From: an uncultured Bacteroidota bacterium
Lineage (GTDB): Bacteria > Bacteroidota > Bacteroidia > AKYH767-A > OLB10
Reading direction: 5' to 3'
NCBI GenBank assembly: GCA_900696575.1
Contig: CAADHD010000025.1
Location: forward strand, 261,166 to 325,165
Length of the DNA stretch: 64,000 nucleotides
In this document: piece after piece, positions 18,367 to 28,105 of the stretch
How the letters are laid out: each line of letters opens with the position of its first letter
Numbering within the stretch: position 1 is the stretch's first letter
Position numbers and translations under genes: made by a program
The notes under the pieces: model-generated
Databases searched by the model: none
What the model was told of the DNA's origin: nothing
What the model saw: the letters and a program-made list of their open reading frames with translations, nothing else

Positions 18367-20118
18367 TTAATGACCTTCGGCTATTACTCCGAACTGTGAC
18401 CGGTAAAGAATACCGAACAAACCATCTTTTTTCAACAATTCAGCAGCCGTTCCAAACTCAGCCACCTTTCCCTTTTCCATTACCAGCACTGCATGGGCAT
18501 TACGGATGGTGGAAAGCCTGTGAGCTATGATAATAGCTGAACGCCCGGCAGACAGTTGCTGAGTGGCTTTAATGATTTGTTCTTCCGAAGCCGAATCAAT
18601 AGAAGAAGTGGCTTCATCAAGAATAATAATATCAGGCTGAAATGCATATGCACGAGCAAAAGAAATAAGCTGCCGCTGGCCTGTACTCAGTAACACTCCG
18701 CGTTCATGCGCATTAAAATCATAACCGCCCGGCAGTTTTTCTATGAAAGCATGAGCCCCGGTTACTATTGCTGCTTCTCTTACTTTTTCTGCCGTGATGT
18801 ATGGCTCAAACAGCGAGATGTTGTCATAAACCGAACCTGAGAAGAGAAACACATCCTGTAATACCAAACCCAACCTGTTTCTTAAGGCATGCAGCTCATA
18901 CTCGTTTATGTTTACTCCGTCAATCAGAATTTCACCTTTCCGGGGCTGATAAAAACGGCAGATCAGGCTGATGATGGTGGTTTTGCCTGAGCCGGTAGCA
19001 CCTACAATGGCTAAGGTTGTTCCGGCAGAAACAGTAAAACTTACATCGCGCAAAACCCATTCATCATCTTTGTAAGCAAACCAAACGTTTCGGAATTCAA
19101 TTTCACCTTGAAATTTTTCCGGTTTCAGCGAGCCAGTATTTGTTTCTTCTTCCTGCTCATCCATCAGTTTAAAAACTCTTTCGGTACTCACTACACCCAT
19201 CTGCAGCGTATTGAACTTATCCGCTAATTCGCGTATAGGACGAAAAAGCAGGTTGATGTACATAATAAACGCAACAACAGTTCCGAACCCTGCTGTGCCT
19301 CTAAGCACATCGCCCGTTCCCTGCCATACTACCAATGCAATGGAAACCGCAGACAATACCTCAACCACCGGAAAAAAAATACTGTAGTACCAGATGCTGC
19401 GGATGTTAGCTTTTAGATGGTAACGGTTAATACTTTCAAATTTTTCCTTTTCCTCCTTTTCCTTTCCGAAAATCTGCACAATGCTCATGCCTGTAATATG
19501 TTCCTGAACAAATGTGTTGAGTTTGGCAACGGCATTTCTCACTTCATGAAAGGTACTGCGAATGCCCCGCCTGAAGATGTTGGTCGCAATCATAAGCAAA
19601 GGCAAAGTAGAAAGACTGATTATAGCAAGCTTGGCGTCCATGTAAAACATAAAGACGATGATCAGTGCAATCTGAATCAAATCGCCAATGATGATAATGA
19701 GGCCTTCGGAAAAAATATCGGCAATGGTTTCCATATCATTCACCAATCGTGTAATGAAAATGCCAACGGGAGTTTTATCAAAAAACCTCATGCGGAAAGA
19801 AATCAGTTTACAGAATAATTGCTTTCTCAAATCGCGGATAACCAACTGGCCTGCAAGCCCGGTGTAGTATTGCTGAAAATATTGAGTGATGGCCTGCAGC
19901 ACCTGAAGGATAATAAGAAATACTGTGAATTGAATCAGGCTTTTCAAATTGCCTTCGGCAATGGGATGGTCAATGATGTATTGAACCAACCAGGGACGCA
20001 AGGGACCCAAAGCAGCTACCAGCAGGGTAAGCAAAATGGACGAAACAAAAACAACCCGGTAAGGACGTGCATACCTGGCAATGCGGAGCAGCAATTTAAA
20101 ATCGTGTCCTGCTTTCAT
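18367..20118 (-). CDS. ABC exporter, fused permease and ATPase (MsbA-like)
   Basis: 583 residues: a six-helix type IV exporter membrane domain (about 15-310) followed by a nucleotide-binding domain with Walker A GATGSGKTT, Q-loop LVLQDVFLF, signature LSTGQRQ (variant of LSGGQ) and Walker B IIILDEATSSID, then the H-loop IIAHRLSTI. Proteins of this architecture work as homodimers or heterodimers in the inner membrane and export lipids, peptides or drugs. Placement directly before lpxD suggests a lipid A flippase, but this is inference. The start codon abuts the truA stop. Confidence 0.88.
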   Translation of the reverse strand: MKAGHDFKLLLRIARYARPYRVVFVSSILLTLLVAALGPLRPWLVQYIIDHPIAEGNLKSLIQFTVFLIILQVLQAITQYFQQYYTGLAGQLVIRDLRKQLFCKLISFRMRFFDKTPVGIFITRLVNDMETIADIFSEGLIIIIGDLIQIALIIVFMFYMDAKLAIISLSTLPLLMIATNIFRRGIRSTFHEVRNAVAKLNTFVQEHITGMSIVQIFGKEKEEKEKFESINRYHLKANIRSIWYYSIFFPVVEVLSAVSIALVVWQGTGDVLRGTAGFGTVVAFIMYINLLFRPIRELADKFNTLQMGVVSTERVFKLMDEQEEETNTGSLKPEKFQGEIEFRNVWFAYKDDEWVLRDVSFTVSAGTTLAIVGATGSGKTTIISLICRFYQPRKGEILIDGVNINEYELHALRNRLGLVLQDVFLFSGSVYDNISLFEPYITAEKVREAAIVTGAHAFIEKLPGGYDFNAHERGVLLSTGQRQLISFARAYAFQPDIIILDEATSSIDSASEEQIIKATQQLSAGRSAIIIAHRLSTIRNAHAVLVMEKGKVAEFGTAAELLKKDGLFGILYRSQFGVIAEGH

Positions 20119-20898
20119 TTATTTTGAAATGACAAACGGGAAATAAACAGGCCTGTTGATTTTGAGGAAAGGATACTCTACACCGGTAAGGTAAAGCCCG
20201 TGAGCCGGAACAGAAACACCGGCAAGGCTGCGGTCTCCTTTTCGGATAATGAAATCAAACTCATCGGGAGTAATTATTCCCTTTCCGGCTTTTACCAGAG
20301 TACCTGTAATTGCCCTTACCATTCCGCGCAGAAAACGGTTTGCTGTTATCGTGAAACAATGAAGATCATCCTGCATAAGCCAATGGGCCTGATAGATTTC
20401 ACATATCGTGTTTTCATCGCCTCCGGCTTTGGCAAAGGCGCTGAAGTCAGAATGTTTTAACAACCTGCGGCAGCATTCATCAATCATACTTTTATCAAGG
20501 TCGAAATAAAAAGCGGCAGCAGCATTTTTAAGGAAAGGGTTCTTGTTTCTGTAAGCAAAATACGTGTATGTTCTGCGGTTGGCATCAAAACGGGCATGGG
20601 ATTTTTCACTCACCTTATGTACCTGATAAACCACTATGTCTTCAGGCAGTATTCCATTCAGACTGAACAGAAACTGCGTTTCATCTTCAATTGTTTTCTT
20701 TAAGTCAGTGTGTAAAAAAAATTGTTGTGCATGAACACCGGTATCGGTACGGCAGCAGCCAAGTGTGCTAACTTCTTTTCCGGCCAAAACGTTCAGAGCA
20801 TTATTAATAACCTGTTGAATACCGATGGCATTTTTCTGCGACTGCCATCCGTTGTAATTCGAGCCGTTAAAAGCAAGTTCAAGAAAATAGCGGGGCAT
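20119..20898 (-). CDS. truA: tRNA pseudouridine synthase A
   Basis: 259 residues. The catalytic motif CCRTDTGVHA contains the nucleophilic Asp, and the opening YFLELAFNGSNYNGWQ is the standard TruA N-terminus (FxYDGxxYxGWQ). RFLRGMVRAITGTLV near residue 185-200 is the second family block. It makes pseudouridine at positions 38-40 of many tRNAs. It immediately precedes the ABC exporter gene with no spacing and follows icmF by 35 bases, so all are likely one transcript. Confidence 0.95.
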   Translation of the reverse strand: MPRYFLELAFNGSNYNGWQSQKNAIGIQQVINNALNVLAGKEVSTLGCCRTDTGVHAQQFFLHTDLKKTIEDETQFLFSLNGILPEDIVVYQVHKVSEKSHARFDANRRTYTYFAYRNKNPFLKNAAAAFYFDLDKSMIDECCRRLLKHSDFSAFAKAGGDENTICEIYQAHWLMQDDLHCFTITANRFLRGMVRAITGTLVKAGKGIITPDEFDFIIRKGDRSLAGVSVPAHGLYLTGVEYPFLKINRPVYFPFVISK

Positions 20899-20933
20899 TG
20901 AAAAAGTGAGTTGGGTAGCGTTTCAAATCTTTC

Positions 20934-23900
20934 TTACATATTCCTCCGGTACTGCCCTCCTACTTCGAACAATGCATGGGTAATCTGCCCGAGCGAGCAG
21001 TATTTAGAAACCTCCATCAGTTGTTCAAACATGTTATGATTCGTTATGGCAGCATGCTGAAGTTCTTTCAGTCTGGAAGCGCATACATCATTGTTTCTTT
21101 CATGCAGGTTTTTCAATGTTTCAATCTGCTGCTCTTTTTCTGCTTCCGAAGCACGGATCACTTCCTGCGGTAAAATGGTTGGAGAGCCTTTGCTGGATAG
21201 AAATGTATTTACTCCGATGATGGGATATTCTCCCGTATGCTTCAGTGTTTCGTAATACAGACTTTCTTCCTGAATTTTTCCGCGCTGATACATGGTCTCC
21301 ATGGCACCTAGCACTCCGCCCCTTTCGGTGATGCGGTCAAATTCGCTGAGAACTGCTTCTTCCACCAGATCGGTAAGCTCTTCAATGATGAACGAACCCT
21401 GCAGCGGATTTTCATTCTTGGCCAATCCTAATTCTTTATTGATGATAAGCTGAATGGCCATAGCCCTGCGCACGCTTTCTTCGGTGGGTGTTGTGATGGC
21501 CTCGTCATAGGCATTGGTATGAAGCGAATTGCAGTTGTCATAGATGGCATACAGTGCCTGCAGCGTAGTGCGTATGTCGTTGAAATCAATTTCCTGCGCA
21601 TGGAGCGAACGTCCGCTGGTCTGTATATGATACTTCAGCATTTGCGAACGCTCGTTGGCCTTGTATTTATTCTTCATGGCCGTTGCCCAAATCCTGCGTG
21701 CTACACGTCCGATGACGGCATACTCTGGGTCAATGCCATTGGAGAAAAAGAAAGAAAGGTTGGGAGCAAAATCATCAATATGCATTCCGCGGCTGAGGTA
21801 ATACTCAACATAAGTAAATCCATTGGCCAGGGTAAAGGCTAACTGAGTTATCGGATTGGCTCCAGCTTCGGCAATATGATAACCGCTGATAGAAACCGAA
21901 TAAAAATTCCGGATTTTGTTCTGAATAAAATACTGCTGCATGTCGCCCATCAGGCGGAGCGAAAACTCGGTAGAGAAAATACAGGTGTTCTGCGCCTGAT
22001 CTTCTTTAAGAATATCGGCCTGAACGGTTCCACGCACCTGTGAGAGCGTATAGGCTTTTATTTTTTCATAGACATCTTTCGGCAGCACTTTATCACCGGT
22101 AGTTCCGAGCAACATCAAACCCAGTCCGTCATTTCCTTCGGGTAATTCTTTACCGGAGTAAGGAATATAGCGGGGCTGCTTCTGATTTTTTTCGCTGAAT
22201 ATCTGTTTTAGTTTTTCCTGTACTTGTTCTTCAAGGTTATGCTGCCTGATGTAAAGTTCGCATTGCTGGTCAATAGCGGCATTCATAAAAAACGAAGCAA
22301 TGACAGCAGCCGGCCCGTTAATGGTCATGGAAACGGAGGTAGCCGGATGGCAGAGGTTGAAACCGCTGTAAAGTTTCTTGGCATCGTCAAGGCAACATAC
22401 GCTTACTCCGCTGTTACCTATTTTACCATAAATATCAGGACGGTAGTCGGGGTCGTGACCGTAAAGCGTAACCGAGTCAAAAGCGGTTGACAACCGCTTG
22501 GCCGGCATGCCGAGCGAAACATAATGGAACCGTTTGTTGGTTCTTTCGGGAGTTCCTTCACCGGCAAACATTCGTGTAGGGTCTTCGTTCTCTCTTTTAA
22601 AACGGAATACACCGGCTGTAAAAGGAAACTCGCCCGGCACATTTTCTTTTAATATCCATTTTAACAAATCGCCCCAGGCTTTGTATTTCGGAAATGAAAC
22701 TTTAGGAATACGATTTCGCGACAATGATTCGGAATATGTTTGAATCTTCAGCACTTTCTCGCGCACTTTGAACTCATAGAAATCTTCAAGATAGGCTTCA
22801 ACCTTTACCGGAAGGTCTTCCAGCAGTTTTTTATTGTTGCCGTCAAAGGAGCGTTCCCATTCAGCATACTGTTTTCTCAGTTCATTCAAAACCGGTTTAC
22901 TGTCTGCATTTTGTTCAAGCAGGGTCAATGTTTCATGCAGTGCATAAAGTTTCTGCGCTAATGCGCTTTGCTCATCAGCCCACTTTAAATACTGGCGGTT
23001 GTTTTCCGAAATTTCGCTCAGGTAACGGATTCGGTGCGGAGGAATGATGTAAATTTTTTCACTCATCTCTTCCGTTACATGAAAATCACTTTTTAAAGGA
23101 GCACCGGTTTTAGTAGCAATGGTGTTCATTACAGCCCGGTAAAGGCGGTTCATTCCCGGGTCGTTAAACTGCGAGGCAATGGTTCCGAAAACAGGAATAT
23201 CATCATCACTTACATCAAACAGTTTGTGATTGCGCTTGTATTGTTTTCTCACATCGCGCAGGGCATCCATGCTTCCGCGTTTATCAAACTTATTGATGGC
23301 TATAAGGTCGGCAAAATCGAGCATGTCAATTTTTTCTAATTGCGAAGCGGCTCCGTACTCGGGAGTCATTACGTAGAGCGAAACATCGCTATGGTCGGTT
23401 ATTTCCGTATCGCTTTGTCCGATGCCTGATGTTTCGAGGATCACAAGATCAAAGCCTGCATGCTTAACAATTTCGAGGGCTTCGCGCACATGGGCAGAGA
23501 GTGCAAGGTTGCTCTGACGGGTAGCCAGCGAGCGCATATACACGCGCGGATTGCGTATGCTGTTCATGCGGATACGGTCGCCCAGTAAAGCGCCACCGGT
23601 TTTTCTTTTTGACGGGTCAACCGAAAGAATGGCAATGAATTTATCGTTGAACTCCAGCAGAAATCTTCTTACCAGTTCATCAATCAAAGAAGATTTACCT
23701 GAGCCGCCTGTTCCTGTAATTCCAAGCACAGGAGGAATTTTAGCACCGGTTGTTTTAATCTTTGGATAAAATGTTTCAAACTCCGCATGATTGTTTTCGG
23801 CAGCAGAAATAAGTTTGGCAATGACTTTATGATTGGTTTTGCTCAATAGCTCCGCTTCACCATTCAGATTTACGCCTGTAGGGAAGTCGCATTTCTGCAG

Positions 23901-24317
23901 CATGTCGTTTATCATTCCCTGCAAACCCATGGCGCGGCCGTCATCAGGATGATAAATACGGGCAATGCCGTATGCATGCAGTTCTTTTATTTCGTCAGGA
24001 AGAATGGTGCCGCCACCGCCACCAAAAATTCTGATGTGGCTGCAGCCGCGTTCTTTCAGCAAATCAAACATGTATTTAAAAAATTCCATGTGTCCGCCCT
24101 GATAAGAAGTTACGGCAATGGCATTGGCATCTTCCTGAATGGCGCATTCTACAATTTCCCGGGCACTGCGGTCGTGGCCGAGATGAATTACTTCCGCTCC
24201 GCTCTGCTGCATAATCCTGCGCATGATGTTAATAGAAGCATCATGGCCGTCAAACAACGAAGCAGCGGTAACAATCCTGATTTTATTTTTCGGAACAAAC
24301 GATGCTGTTACTTGCAT
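20934..24317 (-). CDS. icmF: Fused isobutyryl-CoA mutase (IcmF)
   Basis: 1127 residues, the full length of IcmF. In order: a B12-binding domain (about 10-145) with the cobalt-ligating His in DGHDASI (H25) and the GGGGG turn; a MeaI-type G-protein chaperone domain with P-loop GTGGSGKSS (202-210); and a C-terminal acyl-CoA mutase barrel with [12 protein letters not shown] and the HTNAYDEA segment. IcmF interconverts isobutyryl-CoA and n-butyryl-CoA (some members also act on isovaleryl-CoA) with adenosylcobalamin, and its G domain protects and loads the cofactor. No cobalamin riboswitch is evident upstream. It appears to head the run of genes down to 16225. Confidence 0.93.
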   Translation of the reverse strand: MQVTASFVPKNKIRIVTAASLFDGHDASINIMRRIMQQSGAEVIHLGHDRSAREIVECAIQEDANAIAVTSYQGGHMEFFKYMFDLLKERGCSHIRIFGGGGGTILPDEIKELHAYGIARIYHPDDGRAMGLQGMINDMLQKCDFPTGVNLNGEAELLSKTNHKVIAKLISAAENNHAEFETFYPKIKTTGAKIPPVLGITGTGGSGKSSLIDELVRRFLLEFNDKFIAILSVDPSKRKTGGALLGDRIRMNSIRNPRVYMRSLATRQSNLALSAHVREALEIVKHAGFDLVILETSGIGQSDTEITDHSDVSLYVMTPEYGAASQLEKIDMLDFADLIAINKFDKRGSMDALRDVRKQYKRNHKLFDVSDDDIPVFGTIASQFNDPGMNRLYRAVMNTIATKTGAPLKSDFHVTEEMSEKIYIIPPHRIRYLSEISENNRQYLKWADEQSALAQKLYALHETLTLLEQNADSKPVLNELRKQYAEWERSFDGNNKKLLEDLPVKVEAYLEDFYEFKVREKVLKIQTYSESLSRNRIPKVSFPKYKAWGDLLKWILKENVPGEFPFTAGVFRFKRENEDPTRMFAGEGTPERTNKRFHYVSLGMPAKRLSTAFDSVTLYGHDPDYRPDIYGKIGNSGVSVCCLDDAKKLYSGFNLCHPATSVSMTINGPAAVIASFFMNAAIDQQCELYIRQHNLEEQVQEKLKQIFSEKNQKQPRYIPYSGKELPEGNDGLGLMLLGTTGDKVLPKDVYEKIKAYTLSQVRGTVQADILKEDQAQNTCIFSTEFSLRLMGDMQQYFIQNKIRNFYSVSISGYHIAEAGANPITQLAFTLANGFTYVEYYLSRGMHIDDFAPNLSFFFSNGIDPEYAVIGRVARRIWATAMKNKYKANERSQMLKYHIQTSGRSLHAQEIDFNDIRTTLQALYAIYDNCNSLHTNAYDEAITTPTEESVRRAMAIQLIINKELGLAKNENPLQGSFIIEELTDLVEEAVLSEFDRITERGGVLGAMETMYQRGKIQEESLYYETLKHTGEYPIIGVNTFLSSKGSPTILPQEVIRASEAEKEQQIETLKNLHERNNDVCASRLKELQHAAITNHNMFEQLMEVSKYCSLGQITHALFEVGGQYRRNM

Positions 24318-24689
24318 AGAGGTTTATAATTCGGGCTTCGAATTTCGGCATTTCGGAACGAATAACGGTAATGCAGGGAGTGAACGGTAATTTGCCTGTG
24401 GTTGATGTTCTTTCACCATCCACAATATCCCACTCGTTGCGCACTTCCCATACTTCGTAACAGGACGCAGCCCTGAAGAGCGCTTGCGCACTTTAAGGCC
24501 GGATTCTTTAGTTTCTGTTATTAAAACGTTTTCAGACAAGGCGATGATCCAAACCGTGAATACCAATGCTGATAAATGCAGAAAATTGAAGACGGGGATA
24601 AAAATACCGGCTCAGTTTTTCAAAAGCCTGAAAGTTCAGAAAAGTTAAATCTGATATACATTTCAGACCGCTCTGTTTATTTTCGCCTT
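24318..24689. other. Intergenic region between icmF and rimM with a possible relic reading frame
   Basis: 372 bases between divergent genes. On the minus strand two overlapping frames look weakly protein-like: one covers 24324-24566, another, shifted by one, reads EVWEVRNEWDIVDGERT over about 24395-24450. They could be pieces of one frameshifted gene, but I recognise neither. Near rimM a TATTTTCG box (24678-24685) on the plus strand resembles a -7 element and ends 4 bases before the GTG start. Confidence 0.3.
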
Positions 24690-25235
24690 GTGAATAAGGA
24701 CGATTATTTTGAACTTGGATACATCTCACGGCTTCATGGCGTTAAAGGAGCATTTGTTATTCAGATGGATACCGACCATCCCGAACGCTACCGTAATTTG
24801 AAAGAAATTTGGGTATTGAAAGATAATTCTGCCGGATGTTTTCGGGTAGAAGAAATCTCTGTTCGTAATAACGAAGCTATTGTAAAACTTCAGGGTGTAA
24901 ATACGGTTGATGCAGCTTCTGACTTTATCCGAAAGACCGTTTACCTGCCGCTTGACATGCTTCCGCAGCTTACCGGAAAGCAATTTTATTTTCACGAAAT
25001 AAAAGACTTCTTTATTAAGGATATTACCTATGGCGAATTAGGAAAAATAGAATCGGTGTACAATTTACCCCAGCATCCCGTTGCCGGAATTATGTTGAAC
25101 GGAAAAGAAATTCTGATTCCCCTCGTTTCTGATTTTATTGAAACCCTAGACAGAGAAAATAAGACCATCTGTACCCAACTTCCCGAAGGCATGATTGAAG
25201 TTTACACTAACAAGACTGAGAAGGACGATGACTGA
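24690..25235 (+). CDS. rimM: Ribosome maturation factor RimM
   Basis: I choose the GTG at 24690, giving 181 residues, the normal RimM size; the upstream ATG at 24576 would add 38 residues without family similarity, and a -7-like box sits right before the GTG. The N-terminal domain has YFELGYISRLHGVKG, and the C-terminal PRC-barrel domain has a HPVAGIML motif with LIPLVSDFI. RimM binds S19 and helps mature the 30S head. In many bacteria rpsP lies just upstream; it does not here. The OstA-like gene begins within its last codons (8-base overlap). Confidence 0.9.
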   Translation: MNKDDYFELGYISRLHGVKGAFVIQMDTDHPERYRNLKEIWVLKDNSAGCFRVEEISVRNNEAIVKLQGVNTVDAASDFIRKTVYLPLDMLPQLTGKQFYFHEIKDFFIKDITYGELGKIESVYNLPQHPVAGIMLNGKEILIPLVSDFIETLDRENKTICTQLPEGMIEVYTNKTEKDDD

Positions 25236-26772
25236 GAAATCTTTTTTGAAGTTTTTGTTTGTGATTGCATGGCTCATCTATTCTGCCGTTTTCACTTATC
25301 CGCTCAATGCACAATCGCAACAGGAAAAAAGAATTGAACTGCTCAATGCCGATGTATTGGAAGGCGATGAAAGGCTGGGCAGAAATGCAGCGCGTCTTAT
25401 TGGCAATGTGCGCTTTAAGCATGAGGATGCCATTATGTATTGCGACAGCGCTTACCGGTTTTCCGAAGAAAACAGATTTGATGCTTTTGGAAATGTGCAT
25501 ATTATTGAAAACGACAGCCTGAGCATTACCGGAAATAAATTAATTTATACAGGCAAAAATTCTTTAGCGGTAATGCAGCAAAACGTGGTGATGAATGACG
25601 GTAAGATGACCTTACGTACTTCAGAGCTTCAATACAACCTTAACAGCAACCAGGCAGTGTTTTCAACCGGTGCCGAAATAACGGATGCCGAAAATAAACT
25701 TACCAGTATGCGCGGTATTTATCATTCGCCAACGAAGATGCTTTTCTTCCGCGATTCGGTAAAACTTGATAATCCGCGTTACAGGCTTAATGCCGATTCG
25801 CTGAAATATCATACCATTACCAAAACAGCTTTCTTCACAGGCTATACCATTATCGAATCAAAAGCATCTGACAGTTCATGGATTTATTGTACGGATGGCT
25901 GGTATGAAACCGAAAGCGGCAAATCATGGTTCGGCAAAAACTCATACATCGTTGCCAAAGAACAAACGCTTTATGCCGACAGTCTTTTTTATGATTCGAA
26001 AGCCATGGCTGCGAATGCATTTCACAATATAAAAATACATGACCATCCGAATAAGGCCATGGTAACCGGCCAGCGTGCATGGTATGATGAGAATAAGAGG
26101 TACAGCATCATTACCCGGCAGGCTATGATGGCTCAGCAGATGGATAACGATTCTATGTTTCTCCATGCCGATACGCTGTTTGCAAAATGGGACAGCACCA
26201 ATACAAAAAGACAATGGCATGCTTATCGCCACTGCCGAATATTTAAAAGTGACCTTCAGGCTAAAACCGATTCGCTGGTATATCACAACACAGACAGCAT
26301 GTTTCGCATGTATGGCTCACCGGTTATCTGGAGCTCGGTCAATCAGCTCACCTCCGATTCGGTTTATATACAAACGGCCAACAGTAAAATAGATAAGATG
26401 CTGCTCTTTAATTCTGCATTTATTTCATCAGAAGTTGACAGCATGCGCTTTGACCAAATTCGCGGCCGCAACATGACAGGTCATTTCATCAACAGCAAGC
26501 TTCACCGAATTGATGTGGAGGGCAACGGCCAGTCAATCTATCATGTAAAAAACCGCAAAGGCCGCATTACCGGTGTTAACCGTGCCGACTGTACCGACAT
26601 GAGCATTCTGATAAAGGATGAAAAAGTTTCGGGTATTAAGCTTTATCAAGCACCCGAAGCAACACTGTTTCCGTTGGCAGAAGCAAAGCCCGAAGAATTT
26701 AAATTGAAAGGATTCTCGTGGCAAAGTGAAAAACGACCGCTGAGCAAGGAAGATATTTTTGAGTGGAAGTAA
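25228..26772 (+). CDS. OstA/LptA-like periplasmic protein
   Basis: 514 residues from the ATG at 25228, which gives a signal peptide ending near LNAQSQ; an earlier in-frame ATG at 25195 lies inside rimM. The first 250 residues carry OstA/LptA-type beta-jellyroll repeats (LIGNVRFKHEDAIMYCDSA, FGNVHIIENDSLSITGNKL), and similar strands continue further than in classic LptA. It is the Bacteroidota OstA-like family. By analogy with LptA it would bridge or chaperone lipopolysaccharide across the periplasm, but the longer C-terminal half is of unknown function. It overlaps rimM by 8 bases. Confidence 0.82.
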   Translation: MTEKSFLKFLFVIAWLIYSAVFTYPLNAQSQQEKRIELLNADVLEGDERLGRNAARLIGNVRFKHEDAIMYCDSAYRFSEENRFDAFGNVHIIENDSLSITGNKLIYTGKNSLAVMQQNVVMNDGKMTLRTSELQYNLNSNQAVFSTGAEITDAENKLTSMRGIYHSPTKMLFFRDSVKLDNPRYRLNADSLKYHTITKTAFFTGYTIIESKASDSSWIYCTDGWYETESGKSWFGKNSYIVAKEQTLYADSLFYDSKAMAANAFHNIKIHDHPNKAMVTGQRAWYDENKRYSIITRQAMMAQQMDNDSMFLHADTLFAKWDSTNTKRQWHAYRHCRIFKSDLQAKTDSLVYHNTDSMFRMYGSPVIWSSVNQLTSDSVYIQTANSKIDKMLLFNSAFISSEVDSMRFDQIRGRNMTGHFINSKLHRIDVEGNGQSIYHVKNRKGRITGVNRADCTDMSILIKDEKVSGIKLYQAPEATLFPLAEAKPEEFKLKGFSWQSEKRPLSKEDIFEWK

Positions 26773-26847
26773 GTAATGATGAACCTATCAATAATGCTAA
26801 ATTCATTCTAAATTTTCGGTTTTTCATTTAACAATCCTCTTGCTGAA

Positions 26848-26855
26848 TATCTTTG
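26848..26855 (+). promoter_or_regulatory. -7 box (TATCTTTG) for bamD
   Basis: A perfect TAnnTTTG match that ends 4 bases before the bamD ATG, which leaves room for almost no leader. No TTG at -33. Confidence 0.5.
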
Positions 26856-26859
26856 CCCC

Positions 26860-27699
26860 ATGTCCTTTTCTAAATTAAAGCGGGTATTGTTACTTTCTGT
26901 TATCAGCCTGCTCCTTTTCTCTTCGTGCAGCCGCTTTAACAAAATAATGAAAAGCACTGATAATGAACTTAAATACCAGACAGCACTTCGTTACTATGCA
27001 GATAAAAAATACTTTCAGGCAATGCAGTTGCTTGATGAGTTGATTGTAGTTTTCCGTGCAACCCCTAAAGGAGAAGAAGTTTATTATTACTACGCAAAAT
27101 CGTATTACGGAACTGGCGATTATTTAAATGCCGCTTATCACCTCAGCAATTTTGCCAAAACATACCCCAACAGCCGTTATGCTGAAGAATGTTTGTTTCT
27201 GAATGCCTACTGTTATTACCTGGATTCACCTATCTATTCGCTTGATCAGAAAAGCACACTGGATGCCATTCAGCAGTTTCAGTTATTCATCAATAAGTAT
27301 CCGCAAAGCAGCAGAATAGAGGAATGCAATAAACTAATTGACGAGTTAAGGCTTAAATTGGAAAACAAGGCCTATCAGAATGCCAAACTTTTTTACCGTA
27401 CTGAAGATTACCGTGCTGCTGCCATAGCTTTTAAAAATGTGGTGAGAGATTATCCTTCCTCCGGATTTGTGGAGGAATGTCTTTTTATGTCGTTAAAATC
27501 AACTTATTACTTTGCTAAAAACAGCGTTCCTGCTAAACGAAAGGAGCGATATAACGATGCCATAGAACACTATTTCAGTTTAATTGAAAAGTATCCGAAT
27601 GGTAAGTATCAAAAAGAAGCCGACCGCATATTTGAAGAAGTAAAAAAACAACTTACCCCAACAGAAGATCAGAAAAATGTAACTTTGGGCCGGAATTAA
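26860..27699 (+). CDS. bamD: Outer membrane assembly lipoprotein BamD
   Basis: 279 residues. A lipoprotein signal peptide ends at LFSSC with the lipid-modified Cys at 23. The rest is TPR-like helices, with ALRYYADKKYFQAMQLLDEL and YYYAKSYYGTGDYLNAAYHLSNFAKTYP split over the first repeats. BamD works with BamA at the inner face of the outer membrane in beta-barrel insertion. It starts the widely conserved Bacteroidota order bamD-rpoZ-coaBC-DUF4835. Confidence 0.93.
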   Translation: MSFSKLKRVLLLSVISLLLFSSCSRFNKIMKSTDNELKYQTALRYYADKKYFQAMQLLDELIVVFRATPKGEEVYYYYAKSYYGTGDYLNAAYHLSNFAKTYPNSRYAEECLFLNAYCYYLDSPIYSLDQKSTLDAIQQFQLFINKYPQSSRIEECNKLIDELRLKLENKAYQNAKLFYRTEDYRAAAIAFKNVVRDYPSSGFVEECLFMSLKSTYYFAKNSVPAKRKERYNDAIEHYFSLIEKYPNGKYQKEADRIFEEVKKQLTPTEDQKNVTLGRN

Positions 27700-27766
27700 A
27701 ATTTGCTTCTTATCAAAATCAATTAATTACCTCATTTTCAACTCATCTCATTAATAAGTTACCGTC

Positions 27767-28087
27767 ATGTCATATAAAAACGCAGCCACTACCACTGTTA
27801 CGCGCGATCTTTTAAAGTTTGAAGAACGCACCGGAAATATCTACGAAACGGTTGTCATTATATCCAAAAGAGCAAATCATATTGCAGCCGAAATGAAAGA
27901 AGAGTTACACAACAAACTCTCAGAATTTGCTACTTCTCAAGATAATCTGGAAGAAATTTTTGAAAACCGGGAGCAAATTGAAATTTCGAAGTTTTACGAA
28001 AAGCTACCCAAACCTACCCTGATTGCTATTCAGGAATACCTTGACGGAAAAATCTATTTCCGAAATCCTGCCAAGGATAAAAAGTAA
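27767..28087 (+). CDS. rpoZ: RNA polymerase omega subunit (Bacteroidota type)
   Basis: 106 residues. The segment RTGNIYETVVIISKRANHIAAEMKEEL, here cited only by its key parts GNIYE and ISKRANHI, matches the omega core that wraps the beta-prime C-terminus. The C-terminal part (NREQIEISKFYEKLPKPTLI) is the lineage-specific extension. Position between bamD and coaBC is the standard one in the phylum. It stabilises RNA polymerase. It starts 67 bases after bamD. Confidence 0.9.
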   Translation: MSYKNAATTTVTRDLLKFEERTGNIYETVVIISKRANHIAAEMKEELHNKLSEFATSQDNLEEIFENREQIEISKFYEKLPKPTLIAIQEYLDGKIYFRNPAKDKK

Positions 28088-28105
28088 ACCCGCATTTTAT
28101 TTTAA

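Noticed and set aside
18219..18530. Plus-strand frame of 103 residues across the lpxD/ABC boundary
   Set aside because: It is antisense to two well-supported genes and encodes no recognisable protein.
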